Positions 25,099 to 34,438 of a DNA stretch of 64,000 bases are shown here, one piece after another (positions within the stretch are counted from its first letter, which is position 1; every line of letters starts with the position of its first letter). The translations under genes were made by a program, and so were the position numbers. The DNA comes from Chryseobacterium culicis (lineage in GTDB: Bacteria > Bacteroidota > Bacteroidia > Flavobacteriales > Weeksellaceae). The DNA is taken from positions 1 to 64,000 of the forward strand of contig NZ_PCPP01000007.1 of NCBI RefSeq assembly GCF_002979755.1, written 5' to 3'. A model generated the notes under the pieces. The model was not told the origin of the DNA, did not search any database, and worked only from the letters and a program-made list of their open reading frames with translations.

Positions 25099-26544
25099 TT
25101 AATTCTTTCTGATTCTCGATAAAATAAGGTTTTTTTCAGAATAAATCAACATTCCGGTAAAGACCAAAAAGAGAAGATTACTTGTTATAATATTATAGTT
25201 AAGGTATTTTACAATGATGAAACTAAAAACGCCAAGCAGGATCAGGAAAAAGGACATTTTTTTCATTCTGTAAGGAATAGGGTAGTATTTCTGACCTAAC
25301 AGATAAGAGACGATCATCATAATAACATATGCTCCGAAAGTAGCCCATGCAGAACCCATCATGCTGTGATAGTAATTTAAAGCTAAAAGGTTAAGAGCAA
25401 TGTTGATTCCAGCCCCAAGCCATGAAATAACCGTTCCCATACTGGTTCTGTCTGTTACTTTATACCATGTTGAAAAGTTATAATAGATTCCAAAACAAAG
25501 GTTGGCAATAACAATAATCGGGATGATATCTATAGCAATCCAATAGGATTTATTAGGAATAAAAACGGCTTTCAGCCATGATACATTCGCAATAATTCCT
25601 AAGGCAACAGCACAGGCAAAAAAAGCAAAATATTCCGCTACTTTGGCATATGTCTTTTTAGCATCACCTTTATCCATTTGTTTAAAGAAGAAAGGTTCAA
25701 TACCCATTCGGTAAGCGGTAACAAATAATGTCATCAGTACAGCCAGCTTATAGCAGCCTCCATAGGCACCAGCTTCTTCGTCTGAAATATGATTTCTCTG
25801 AATGGATTTATCAAAATTTTCATTGACCATGAAAGCCAGACCTGCCAGCATAAGAGGAAAAGAATATTTGATCATACGCCTGAACAAAGAAGTTACAAAC
25901 TGGAACCTTACTTTTAATATAATTGGAAATAATAATACAAAGCCCAATGCACTTCCTGCAAGATTGCTGAAGAACGGATAGTCTACATTTTGATCCAATC
26001 CCATGCTTTTTGATAGGCTTTCCGGGATCCAAAAGAAGAGTGCAGCCGTAAAAACAGCCTGAAATATGGACTGAACAATTCGTACAGCAGAATATTTGAT
26101 AGGTTTATTATGAAAACGCAGCCATGCAAAAGGGATCACCAATAGATTGTCGAAAAATGCAATCAGTGCAAACCATCTGATATACTCAGGATTATCATGA
26201 TATCCGGCATAATCTGCAATAGGCTGATTAAATAAATAACACAAGGCAAGGAAAAGAGTGGAAGTAGAAAATAAAAACCAGAACGAGGTATTGAAAGTTT
26301 TTTTCTCGTTATCTTCTTCAGCTGAAAACCTGAAATAGGCGGTTTCAAAACCAAAAGAAAGAATAATATTAACAAATGAGATCCACGCATAAAGCTGTGT
26401 GAAAATTGCAAAACCTTCATTGGGAATCTTATAGATCAAAAGTGGATTAAGGATGAATAGAATGATTCTTGGTGCTATTGCCCCTACTCCGTAGATGATT
26501 GTCTGTCCTAATAGTTTCTTATACAAAGTCGAATTTTTTTGCAA
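25099..26544 (-). CDS. Polysaccharide flippase (Wzx/MATE-like)
   Basis: Integral inner-membrane protein of 481 residues with about 12-14 hydrophobic segments. The N-terminus LLGQTIIYGVGAIAPRIILF and the later KYSFPLMLAGLAFMVNENFDK segment are typical of oligosaccharide flippases in the MVF/MOP superfamily. It should move lipid-linked sugar repeat units across the membrane. The sugar nucleotidyltransferase downstream on the same strand supports a role in surface polysaccharide. It is divergent from pyrC. Confidence 0.88.
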   Translation of the reverse strand: MQKNSTLYKKLLGQTIIYGVGAIAPRIILFILNPLLIYKIPNEGFAIFTQLYAWISFVNIILSFGFETAYFRFSAEEDNEKKTFNTSFWFLFSTSTLFLALCYLFNQPIADYAGYHDNPEYIRWFALIAFFDNLLVIPFAWLRFHNKPIKYSAVRIVQSIFQAVFTAALFFWIPESLSKSMGLDQNVDYPFFSNLAGSALGFVLLFPIILKVRFQFVTSLFRRMIKYSFPLMLAGLAFMVNENFDKSIQRNHISDEEAGAYGGCYKLAVLMTLFVTAYRMGIEPFFFKQMDKGDAKKTYAKVAEYFAFFACAVALGIIANVSWLKAVFIPNKSYWIAIDIIPIIVIANLCFGIYYNFSTWYKVTDRTSMGTVISWLGAGINIALNLLALNYYHSMMGSAWATFGAYVIMMIVSYLLGQKYYPIPYRMKKMSFFLILLGVFSFIIVKYLNYNIITSNLLFLVFTGMLIYSEKNLILSRIRKN

Positions 26545-26626
26545 ATGTAAAACTTTAAGTATTCGTTTTGCGATTTTGGGGCTAATTAAAACTTAAAATC
26601 TTAATTTTACAAGGAAATAAATTGAA

Positions 26627-27964
26627 ATGAAAGTTCTTATAAAAAACGTAAATATTGTTAACGAAGGAAAAGTCTTTGAAAGCGATATCCTAATAGAAAA
26701 TGATTTGATAGCTAAAATAGCTGGCTGTATTTCTGACGATGCTGATCAGATTATTGAGGGTTCAGGAAAGTATCTTCTTCCCGGAGTAATAGACGATCAG
26801 GTGCATTTCCGTGAGCCAGGGCTTACTCATAAAGGAGATATTGAAAGTGAATCAAGGTCTGCCATTGCAGGGGGAACAACGAGTTTCATTGATCAGCCGA
26901 ATACGGTTCCTAATGCTGTTACTCAGGAATTATTAGCAGACAAATATGAGATTGCTTCTCAAAAAGCGTATGCCAACTACGGTTTTATGATGGGAGGAAC
27001 GAACGATAATCTTGAGGAAGTTTTGAAAACAAATCCAAGAAATGTTCCGGGGATCAAATTATTTTTAGGATCCTCTACAGGAAATATGCTGGTGGATAAT
27101 CCAGAAACACTGGAGAATATTTTCAGCAATACAAAAATGCTGATCGCTGTTCACTGTGAAGATGAAGCCACCATCAGAGCCAATACTCAGAAATATATGG
27201 ATGAATATGGGGATGATATTCCTGTAAAATTCCATCACCTGATCAGAAGTGAAGAGGCATGTTATAAATCTTCGTCCAAAGCGATTGAGCTTGCAAAAAA
27301 AACAGGAGCGAGACTTCACGTTTTCCACCTTTCAACAGCAAAGGAAATGGAGCTTTTCCGAAATGATATTCCTTTAAAAGATAAAAAGATCACCGCTGAG
27401 GTATGTGTTCACCACCTTACTTTTACCAATGAAGATTATGAAACAAGAGGAGGGCTTATCAAATGGAATCCGGCGGTAAAAACTCAAAAAGATAAAGATG
27501 CTCTTTGGGAGGCATTACTGGATGACAGAATTGATGTGATTGCTACAGACCATGCTCCGCATACAGCAGAAGAGAAGAACAATGTATATACAAAGTGTCC
27601 TTCAGGAGCACCTTTGGTACAGCATTCATTAGTTGTGATGTTGGAAAATTATAAAAATGGTAAAATATCCCTTGAGAAAATCGTTGAAAAGATGTGTCAT
27701 AATCCGGCGATTCTTTTTAAAGTTGAAAAAAGAGGTTTTGTGAGAGAAGGATATAAAGCGGATCTTGTTTTAGTTGATTTAAATGAAAACTGGACAGTTT
27801 CCAAAGATAATTTACTCTATAAATGCGGTTGGAGCCCATTAGAAGGGATGAATTTCCATTCAAAAGTTACGCACACCTTTGTCAATGGGCATCTGGTGTA
27901 TGACAATGGTACAATTGCAGAAGAGAAATTCGGAGAGAGATTACTTTTTGAAGCAAGGGATTAA
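26627..27964 (+). CDS. pyrC: Dihydroorotase
   Basis: Third step of pyrimidine synthesis, cyclising carbamoyl-aspartate; a cytoplasmic amidohydrolase of 445 residues. The metal motif normally written DxHxHxREPG reads DDQVHFREPG: Gln58 replaces the first His and His60 remains. Other ligands are present: KLFLGSSTG with the bridging Lys, AVHCED, HVFHLS and the catalytic Asp in IATDHAPHT. The Gln variant is, to my knowledge, common among Bacteroidota dihydroorotases, so I treat the gene as functional. It is a stand-alone gene with a TTTG / TAATTTTA promoter-like pair at 26575-26609, followed by repeat hairpins. Confidence 0.92.
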   Translation: MKVLIKNVNIVNEGKVFESDILIENDLIAKIAGCISDDADQIIEGSGKYLLPGVIDDQVHFREPGLTHKGDIESESRSAIAGGTTSFIDQPNTVPNAVTQELLADKYEIASQKAYANYGFMMGGTNDNLEEVLKTNPRNVPGIKLFLGSSTGNMLVDNPETLENIFSNTKMLIAVHCEDEATIRANTQKYMDEYGDDIPVKFHHLIRSEEACYKSSSKAIELAKKTGARLHVFHLSTAKEMELFRNDIPLKDKKITAEVCVHHLTFTNEDYETRGGLIKWNPAVKTQKDKDALWEALLDDRIDVIATDHAPHTAEEKNNVYTKCPSGAPLVQHSLVVMLENYKNGKISLEKIVEKMCHNPAILFKVEKRGFVREGYKADLVLVDLNENWTVSKDNLLYKCGWSPLEGMNFHSKVTHTFVNGHLVYDNGTIAEEKFGERLLFEARD

Positions 27965-28023
27965 TAAGATATATTGGAAGAATAGTCTTAGATTAACCTG
28001 AGATTGTCAAGATAATTCAATAG

Positions 28024-28077
28024 GAGCGGGCTAAAGCCCGCTCTCTTTATTTGGAATCTTCCATTGGCTTTAGCCAA
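28024..28077. repeat. Double hairpin intergenic repeat with GGCTAAAGCC core
   Basis: GAGCGGGCT (28024-28032) and AGCCCGCTC (28035-28043) form a perfect hairpin. TTGGCT (28064-28069) and AGCCAA (28072-28077) form a second. Both share the GGCTwwAGCC core, so this looks like a dispersed palindromic repeat unit, which may also stop pyrC transcription. The rest of the 27965-28278 gap is AT-rich without a gene. Confidence 0.6.
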
Positions 28078-28252
28078 AACTTATTATTTAACTCTCGCAG
28101 ATTAGGGTGATTATACAGTTTTTTTATCCCGATTGTTAACTAAATTTGATTAATTTGTGAAAATATTTTACATTTTTACTTTGTTTTCTGCGTAATAGGT
28201 AAACTTTAATCTATTTGTAAGTCGTATTGTTTTCAATAAATTTTTATTTAGC

Positions 28253-28260
28253 TAGTTTTG
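28253..28260 (+). promoter_or_regulatory. -7 promoter element before the TPR protein
   Basis: TAGTTTTG matches TAnnTTTG exactly, with a TTG 23 bases upstream at 28227-28229. Transcription would begin near 28267, which excludes the TTG start at 28258 and supports the ATG at 28279. Confidence 0.6.
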
Positions 28261-28278
28261 TGTGGAAAAATAATAACC

Positions 28279-29343
28279 ATGTATAGAATCCTTTTAATCT
28301 TATTTCTCTCCATTTCATTACAGTTTAGTTCACAAATAAATACCCAATTACTTTCAAATTCTTCATGGACAAGAGTGAAATTTAGTATGTTAGATGGCAG
28401 TCGAGATTTATCACAAATACCATCCCAGTTTTTAATATGGAAAATAAAAGGAAATAACCTTTGTTCATTTACTGATGCTTTGATTTTGGATAAAAGGAGT
28501 TGTATGGACTTCAAATTAGAAAAAGAATTAATGAAGACATCAGATCTTGCGGCTTATCAAATTGAAAAACTAACTTCAGATTCTTTAGTTGTAATACAAA
28601 AAGTTGCAGGTATAGACTCTCCAGATAAAATAAGAAAGATGTGGTTCACAAAGAGTTCAATTGTACTGAATAATCTTGTGAAAGAGAAAAAGAAAGATTC
28701 TGTTATAATTGCTTCTAAAAATTTTACCCCAGCATTAAAAAGAAATATTATTTCTGAGATATTTGATAATTATTCACAAAAAGATTTTTCTCACGATTTT
28801 CATTTAAAAGGGAGCATTTTAATTTTTCCTAAAAAACAGAAGATTGAAGTAGAGACTGAAAATTTAGAACAAACTAAAGCAAGTCAAAAGGGTATTGCTT
28901 TTTTCAAAACGACCCTTGAGAAAAATTATCACCTTTGGGATTTAACAGGTTTTGAAAATTTTGAAAAAATTATTATTCCTTATGATATAACCAGTAAGAA
29001 TGGAAGCTTAGGAAATGATATAAATACAATAGGTATTCTATTTTTTAATGTTTTAAATGATACCAAAGGATTTCCTGTTTCTATAAAAAATAAAAAACTT
29101 TCTTTAGACAACTTCGATAAAGGAGTGGATGCAAGTAATAGTAATAAATTTGATAAAGCCATTCAGTTCTTTAATGAAGCTCATGAATATGATAATACCA
29201 ATACTGATGCATTGTATAATATAGTTTCAATTTCCTTACTCCAAAACAAAATAGATATTGCATGTAAGACACTGAAAAGATTAAAAGATCTGGAACAAAC
29301 AGAAGGAATGAAATTATTTAAAGAAAAATGTTTAGAAAAATAA
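28279..29343 (+). CDS. Exported protein with C-terminal TPR-like repeats
   Basis: A 354-residue protein with a signal peptide (MYRILLILFLSISLQFSS|Q). The N-terminal 250 residues are beta-rich and match no family I recognise. The C-terminal 90 residues hold at least two TPR-like helix pairs: DKAIQFFNEAHEYDNTNTDALYNI and a following IDIACKTLKRLKDLE. It could be a periplasmic scaffold. It stands alone between the pyrC repeat region and a bidirectional terminator. Codon use looks AT-richer than that of its neighbours, hinting at a non-core gene. Confidence 0.75.
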   Translation: MYRILLILFLSISLQFSSQINTQLLSNSSWTRVKFSMLDGSRDLSQIPSQFLIWKIKGNNLCSFTDALILDKRSCMDFKLEKELMKTSDLAAYQIEKLTSDSLVVIQKVAGIDSPDKIRKMWFTKSSIVLNNLVKEKKKDSVIIASKNFTPALKRNIISEIFDNYSQKDFSHDFHLKGSILIFPKKQKIEVETENLEQTKASQKGIAFFKTTLEKNYHLWDLTGFENFEKIIIPYDITSKNGSLGNDINTIGILFFNVLNDTKGFPVSIKNKKLSLDNFDKGVDASNSNKFDKAIQFFNEAHEYDNTNTDALYNIVSISLLQNKIDIACKTLKRLKDLEQTEGMKLFKEKCLEK

Positions 29344-29370
29344 AAGCGGTGATTACACCGCTTTCTTTTT
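29343..29370. terminator. Bidirectional terminator between TPR and GH92 genes
   Basis: AAAGCGGTG (29343-29351) and CACCGCTTT (29356-29364) are a perfect stem with T-rich tracts on both sides. It ends both converging genes. Confidence 0.9.
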
Positions 29371-31676
29371 TATTTTTTCGCTTTGTTACCCATATAAAAT
29401 GTAAGCTTTCCTCCCTTCATAATTTCAGAATGTTTCAACGTAAAATTCTTTATTTCTTTTCCATTCAGAAGAACTTTTTGAACATATACATTTTTCGGAC
29501 TTTGGTTGATGGCTTCAATTTCAAATGTTTTTCCGTTTTCCAGATTCAGTACAGCGTGATCAATTGCAGGACTTCCAATTGAATAATCTTCTGAACCGGG
29601 AGCTACAGGATAAAAACCTAATGAACTTAGAATATACCATGCACTCATTTGCCCTGCATCATCATTTCCTCCCAATCCGTCTGGTGTTGCTTTATACTGC
29701 ATTTCCAGAATACGGCGGATCTGTGCCTGGGCTTTCCATGGCTGGCCTGCCCAGTTATAGAAATACGCAACATGGTGAGCAGGTTCATTCCCGTGAACAT
29801 ATCCACCGATAATTCCTTCCCGTGTAATATCTTCAGTGTCTGCAAAGAATTCATCAGGTAAATGCATGGTAAACAATTCGTCCAGTTTTGATGCAAATTT
29901 TTTCTTTCCACCCATCATGGTGATCAGCTCATCCGGATTTTGTGGAACAAAGAAACTGTAGTTCCATGAGTTTCCTTCAATAAAGCCTTGTCCGTGGGTG
30001 CTTAACACATCAAAATCTTTTTTAAAGCTTCCATCTGCAAGACGTGGACGCATAAACCCAATCGTTTTATCAAAATTATTTTTCCAGTTTTCAGATCGCT
30101 TGATAAACTGATTGTAGATTTCTGTTTTATTTAAATGTTTTGCCAGCTGAGCAATAGCCCAGTCATCATAGGCATATTCCAGTGTATTGGAAACCGAAGT
30201 TCCGTTTTTCTCTGCCGGAATGTATCCGAGATCAATATATTGCCCAATGCCCTCGTAATTTCTTTTGTTAGCCGTTTCTATACATGCTTTTAAAGCTTCT
30301 TCAGGATCACCCTCATAATTCCCTTTAATAATGGCATCTGCAACAACACTTACACTGTGGTAGCCACTCATACACCAGTTATCGTTAGCATAATGTGACC
30401 AGATAGGTAGCATTTTCATCGAAAACTGATGATAATGAGCCATCATAGATTTTACCATATCACCATTTCGTTTAGGCTGAATAATATTAAAGAAAGGATG
30501 TAGCGTACGGTAGGTATCCCATAAAGAAAAGGTGGTATAATTGGTAAAGCCATCTGCTTGATGAACATTCTGATCCAGACCTTTATATTCTCCATTGATA
30601 TCCATATAAGTGGTAGGATTGATAAAGGTATGGTACATGGCTGTATAGAAGTTGGTTTTTTCCGTATCAGAACCCTTGATGACAATTTTATTTAATTCCT
30701 TATTCCAGTTGTCTTGGGCTTGAGTTTTAGCCTGATCAAAAGTTATATTTCCGGCTTCTTTTTCCAGGTTTTCTAAAGCATTGGTCTGGCTTACCGGAGA
30801 AATAGCAAGTTTGACTTCAATCGCTTCATTTTCATTAGTATCAAAGTCAAAATACATTTTCAGGTTCTTACCTGCAATTTCAGGGAAATTCTGATTTTGG
30901 TCGAATTTTCTCCAAAACCCTTTGTAAACCTGCTTTTCATCATAATTTTTCTGGCCATAAGCTTTAAATGGTTTTGAAAACTTCATCGCAAAATAAACCG
31001 TTCTGGTTCTTGCCCAGCCGTTGGTCTGGCGATAACCTGTGATGGTATTTCCGTTTTCTACACGAACGTATGTCCAGACATTTTTTCCATCATAGTTGTA
31101 AATACCGGCCATCAGATCCAGAATAATATGAGCCTGGTCGGATTTTGGGAAAGTATAGCGGTGAATTCCCACTCGTGCTGTTGCCGTAAGCTCTGCCAGA
31201 ATATTGTGGTCATCCAGTTTTACTTTATAATATCCTGCTTCTGCTGTTTCGTTCTGATGTGAGAATCTGCTTCTGTAGCCGCTTTCAGGGTTGGTAGCCG
31301 TTCCGGGATTCAGCTGAAGTTTTCCTACAGTAGGCATGATCAGAAAATCTCCGAGGTCAGAATGTCCCGTCCCACTAAAATGGGTAGAACTGAACCCTAC
31401 AATGGTTTTATCTTCATAACGGTAGCCGGCACAGTATTTATAAACTTCACCATTGTACTTCCCGTTAAGCTCATAAGAAATGGAATCCGTTTCAGGGCTT
31501 AGCTGTACTGCACCAAAAGGAACCGTTGCTCCGGGATAAGTATGTCCCATCTTTTCGGTACCGATCAGAGGATTGACATATTGTATTAATTTTTCAAATT
31601 TTTGAGCTTTAAATTGTATACTTAAAAATAAAAGAAATAGAAAAACAGTGGGTTTGTGATTTTTCATTAATGACAA
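29370..31676 (-). CDS. GH92 family alpha-mannosidase
   Basis: Exported exo-alpha-mannosidase-type enzyme, 768 residues, the usual GH92 length. A signal peptide of about 24 residues precedes YVNPLIGTEKMGHTYPGATVPF, the family opening. The catalytic GH92 domain includes SLWDTYRTLHPFF, the EGNSWNYSFFVPQN segment and the conserved GNDDAGQMSAWY near residue 670, which contains the general-acid and calcium-site region. The family removes alpha-1,2-, 1,3- or 1,6-linked mannose from N-glycans, mannans or yeast wall; the linkage cannot be read from sequence. It follows the OmpR-type regulator gene on the same strand by 68 bases, so read-through is possible. Confidence 0.93.
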   Translation of the reverse strand: MSLMKNHKPTVFLFLLFLSIQFKAQKFEKLIQYVNPLIGTEKMGHTYPGATVPFGAVQLSPETDSISYELNGKYNGEVYKYCAGYRYEDKTIVGFSSTHFSGTGHSDLGDFLIMPTVGKLQLNPGTATNPESGYRSRFSHQNETAEAGYYKVKLDDHNILAELTATARVGIHRYTFPKSDQAHIILDLMAGIYNYDGKNVWTYVRVENGNTITGYRQTNGWARTRTVYFAMKFSKPFKAYGQKNYDEKQVYKGFWRKFDQNQNFPEIAGKNLKMYFDFDTNENEAIEVKLAISPVSQTNALENLEKEAGNITFDQAKTQAQDNWNKELNKIVIKGSDTEKTNFYTAMYHTFINPTTYMDINGEYKGLDQNVHQADGFTNYTTFSLWDTYRTLHPFFNIIQPKRNGDMVKSMMAHYHQFSMKMLPIWSHYANDNWCMSGYHSVSVVADAIIKGNYEGDPEEALKACIETANKRNYEGIGQYIDLGYIPAEKNGTSVSNTLEYAYDDWAIAQLAKHLNKTEIYNQFIKRSENWKNNFDKTIGFMRPRLADGSFKKDFDVLSTHGQGFIEGNSWNYSFFVPQNPDELITMMGGKKKFASKLDELFTMHLPDEFFADTEDITREGIIGGYVHGNEPAHHVAYFYNWAGQPWKAQAQIRRILEMQYKATPDGLGGNDDAGQMSAWYILSSLGFYPVAPGSEDYSIGSPAIDHAVLNLENGKTFEIEAINQSPKNVYVQKVLLNGKEIKNFTLKHSEIMKGGKLTFYMGNKAKK

Positions 31677-31744
31677 ATTTTCAAAGTTTAAAATTAATTA
31701 AAATCATCATTTGCTGTTGTGTTTTTAAGTGATTCGGGTATTAT

Positions 31745-32428
31745 TTATTCTTTTTCAGAAAAACGGAAACCTATTCCATGCAGGTTTTCTATTAAAATAT
31801 TCTGTTCTTCGGCCAGTACCTTTCGTAATCGAGAAATAAATACATCAAGACTTCGTCCCATAAAATAATCATCATCACCCCAGATAGCCTTTAGAATATC
31901 CTGCCTTTTGACTACCAGATTCTTGTGACGGATAAAATATAAAAGCAGGTCAGATTCTCTTTGTGTAAGTGTGATACTGTTTTCCGTACCCTGTAGAGTA
32001 TAGTTCTTAGGATCAAAATCATATTTCCCAACTTTATACTTTAGAGGAGTGGTATCTGTTTTCTTGGTACGTTTCAGGAAAACCTCAATTTTCAGCATCA
32101 GTTCTTCAATACTGAATGGTTTCACCAGATAATCATCAGCGCCTATTTTAAGTCCTTTGATTCTGTCTTCTTTTAAAGCTTTTGCAGAAATAAAGATAAT
32201 CGGAATTTCAGAATTTTTACTGCGTATCCTTTGTGCTACTTCAAATCCGTTCATTCCGGGCATCATAATATCCAGCAGACAAATGTCGAAATCTTTGCTG
32301 TTAAATGCCTCCAGTGCAGATTCACCATCAGAATAACAGCTGATATCATAATAACTTTCCAAGCTGTCCTCCACCAGAAAAGCTATGGTTTTGTCATCTT
32401 CGGCATATAAAATTTTAGATTTCTCCAT
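31745..32428 (-). CDS. OmpR-family response regulator (system 1)
   Basis: A 227-residue transcription factor. The receiver domain has the acidic pair in YAEDDKT, the phosphoacceptor Asp in CLLDIMMPGM (about residue 53), and the Lys in LVKPFSIEE. The C-terminal winged helix has the OmpR elements TLTQRESDLLLYFIRHKN and FMGRSLDVFISRLRKVL. It lies 12 bases downstream of its kinase gene. It probably binds the TTAACAA direct repeats at 33740-33778, between the kinase and the DUF1573 gene; that is inferred from position and spacing. Confidence 0.93.
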   Translation of the reverse strand: MEKSKILYAEDDKTIAFLVEDSLESYYDISCYSDGESALEAFNSKDFDICLLDIMMPGMNGFEVAQRIRSKNSEIPIIFISAKALKEDRIKGLKIGADDYLVKPFSIEELMLKIEVFLKRTKKTDTTPLKYKVGKYDFDPKNYTLQGTENSITLTQRESDLLLYFIRHKNLVVKRQDILKAIWGDDDYFMGRSLDVFISRLRKVLAEEQNILIENLHGIGFRFSEKE

Positions 32429-32440
32429 ACTTATATTTAA

Positions 32441-33694
32441 TTAAACTGAAAACGGGCAAAAGAGGGTTGTGGTAATTCCTTTGTCTTCATTATTCTCTAC
32501 AGAAATTTTCCAGTGATGTTGCTGAGCTACTTTTTTTACATAAAATAATCCCAACCCGAAACCATTCACTTCTTCACTTCTTTTGGTATGTACCCGATAA
32601 AACTTTTCAAAAATATGAGGAATATTTTTAGCGGGAATTCCCATTCCGTTGTCTTTAAACTTTAAATATAACCCTTTTGAGTCTTTATAAGCTGAAATTT
32701 TAATAACAGGTTTTGTTTCGCAATACTTTATAGAGTTATCTAAAAGGTTATAGATGATGTTGGTAAAGTGAAATTCATCAGCCATTACCGAAGTGCTGTT
32801 TTCAATATCAATCTCGATGCTGAGGTCTTTATTTTTTTGCTGTATAGTGTCTGAAATCTCCTGAATAAAGGGAAGAAGAAGAATTTTCTGAGGCTTTAAC
32901 GAAAGTCCTGCTGCATCATTCTTAGCAATATTCAGAATTTTCTCAATATGACTATTAAGCTTGTGGCTTTGATTGATGATAATAGAGGTATATGTCTGCA
33001 ATTTGGAGTTCTCCTGAATCAGATTCTGCTTATTAAGAGCTTCCGATGCTAAAAGTATTGAGGATAAAGGTGTCTTAAACTCGTGAGTCATATTATTGAT
33101 AAAGTCACGTTGCAATTCCGAAAACTTCTTCTGCTGAATGATTGTATAAATAGAATAAACATAGACCAGAAGAATGATAATAAGAGCAAATGTAAGAAGA
33201 TACCAGAACCTTAATGAACTGATCAGATAAGTTGTTTTATCAGGAAAACGGATGGAAAAGTAATAGATCAGATTTTTATGCTTAGGAAAATTGATCACTT
33301 TGTTACTGGGGCTTTCCTGATGAGAAGTCATATACTTTCCATATACCATTTTATCGCTGTGGCAGTTGTATAATGCATACACATAGTCTGTATTGATTTG
33401 AAAACGGGTAAATTCTGTTTTCAGGTAATATTCCAGAACGACAGGATGAAATTCATTATTAATATTAACCACATAATAGTCATTGGCAATATTCTGAACT
33501 GGGTTTTCGGTATAAGAGGTCTTTCCTCCGGAAAGTTTTTCTGCCACCTCCATTAAGGCAATATTGACCTTCTGATTGAATTTTTTATCTTCAAGATTAT
33601 AAGCCTGCCGGGTCCACATCAGCTGTGCTATTAAAATTCCGATAATAGCAATAAATCCCAGCGTTATTATAATATTGAGTCTTTTTATTTTCAT
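32441..33694 (-). CDS. Sensor histidine kinase (system 1)
   Basis: Inner-membrane kinase of 417 residues. There are two transmembrane segments, about residues 7-25 and 165-187, enclosing a sensing domain of roughly 140 residues. The HisKA box is NNMTHEFKTPLSS, with the phosphoacceptor His. The catalytic domain has an N-box NIIYNLLDNSIKYCE, a G1 box DNGMGIPA, and a GFGLGLFYVKKV G2 box. Partner of the adjacent regulator. The periplasmic domain matches nothing I recognise, so the signal is unknown. Confidence 0.92.
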   Translation of the reverse strand: MKIKRLNIIITLGFIAIIGILIAQLMWTRQAYNLEDKKFNQKVNIALMEVAEKLSGGKTSYTENPVQNIANDYYVVNINNEFHPVVLEYYLKTEFTRFQINTDYVYALYNCHSDKMVYGKYMTSHQESPSNKVINFPKHKNLIYYFSIRFPDKTTYLISSLRFWYLLTFALIIILLVYVYSIYTIIQQKKFSELQRDFINNMTHEFKTPLSSILLASEALNKQNLIQENSKLQTYTSIIINQSHKLNSHIEKILNIAKNDAAGLSLKPQKILLLPFIQEISDTIQQKNKDLSIEIDIENSTSVMADEFHFTNIIYNLLDNSIKYCETKPVIKISAYKDSKGLYLKFKDNGMGIPAKNIPHIFEKFYRVHTKRSEEVNGFGLGLFYVKKVAQQHHWKISVENNEDKGITTTLFCPFSV

Positions 33695-33739
33695 TTACTG
33701 AGGCAATATTATCCAAAAATATCTATTTATCTTTTATTA

Positions 33740-33806
33740 TTAACAACTCGTTAACAAATGTTTGACAGCGGTTAACAAGTTATCATCATTCTGTGCTTTA
33801 CATTTG
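33740..33806 (+). promoter_or_regulatory. Direct-repeat operator and -7 box of the DUF1573 gene
   Basis: TTAACAA occurs at 33740, 33751 and 33772, with a degenerate TTGACAG at 33762, giving spacings of 11, 11 and 10 bases. The -7 box TACATTTG lies at 33799-33806, 20 bases after the last repeat, and no TTTG -33 box is at the right distance. The layout fits an OmpR-type activator that replaces the -33 contact. The adjacent system-1 regulator is the obvious candidate. Confidence 0.6.
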
Positions 33807-33853
33807 TTACATCGAAAGAAAATAATCAGTTTCAAATATTAAAATTTATACTC

Positions 33854-34264
33854 ATGAAAAAACTAAAAATTACAGCTCTTTTAGCAGTGTTAGCATTCTC
33901 TCCTTTTTATGCGAATGTACTTACTACAGATGCTCCATCCATTGTAAAAATGGTAGCGGATGCTATTAAATGGAAATCAGAATCAATAGATGTTGGAAAT
34001 ATCCCTCAGGGAAAACCAAAATTGATCAGATTTGAATTTACCAACACAAGTTCAAAACCAATCATTATTCAGAATGTAGCGCCTTCATGCGGATGTACTA
34101 CAGCTGATTATACAAAAACTCCTATCCAGCCAGGAAAAAAAGGATTTGTGGAAGCGAGCTATAACGCAGCGGCAGCAGGTCCGTTTATGAAGACTGTAAA
34201 TGTTACGACTAGTGAAAGCAAAACTCCTAAAACACTTTCATTCAAAGGAGTAGTTACTGCTTAA
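33854..34264 (+). CDS. DUF1573 exported protein
   Basis: A 136-residue protein with a signal peptide (MKKLKITALLAVLAFSPFYA). The rest is one immunoglobulin-like DUF1573 sandwich: FEFTNTSSKPIIIQNV, then PSCGCTTADYTK with the conserved Cys pair, then QPGKKGFVEASYN and FMKTVNVTTSE. The family is typical of Bacteroidota envelope proteins and of unknown function. It faces the system-1 two-component genes across a promoter with regulator-like repeats, so it is a likely target. Confidence 0.88.
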   Translation: MKKLKITALLAVLAFSPFYANVLTTDAPSIVKMVADAIKWKSESIDVGNIPQGKPKLIRFEFTNTSSKPIIIQNVAPSCGCTTADYTKTPIQPGKKGFVEASYNAAAAGPFMKTVNVTTSESKTPKTLSFKGVVTA

Positions 34265-34285
34265 TACATTTTTTTAAAAGATAAG

Positions 34286-34318
34286 AATAGCCTGATAATT
34301 GTTATCAGGCTATTTTCT
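34286..34318 (+). terminator. Terminator after the DUF1573 gene
   Basis: AATAGCCTGATAA and TTATCAGGCTATT are perfect arms around TTG, followed by TTCTTTT. Confidence 0.9.
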
Positions 34319-34438
34319 TTTGGATGATCTGGCTGATTTAAAAATAATAGATAAAGAATAATTATTTGTAGCATTATTTATCAATCTATTTTAAGGGATT
34401 GCATTTCAATATTTATTATTTTTAAGAAAAAATATTTT

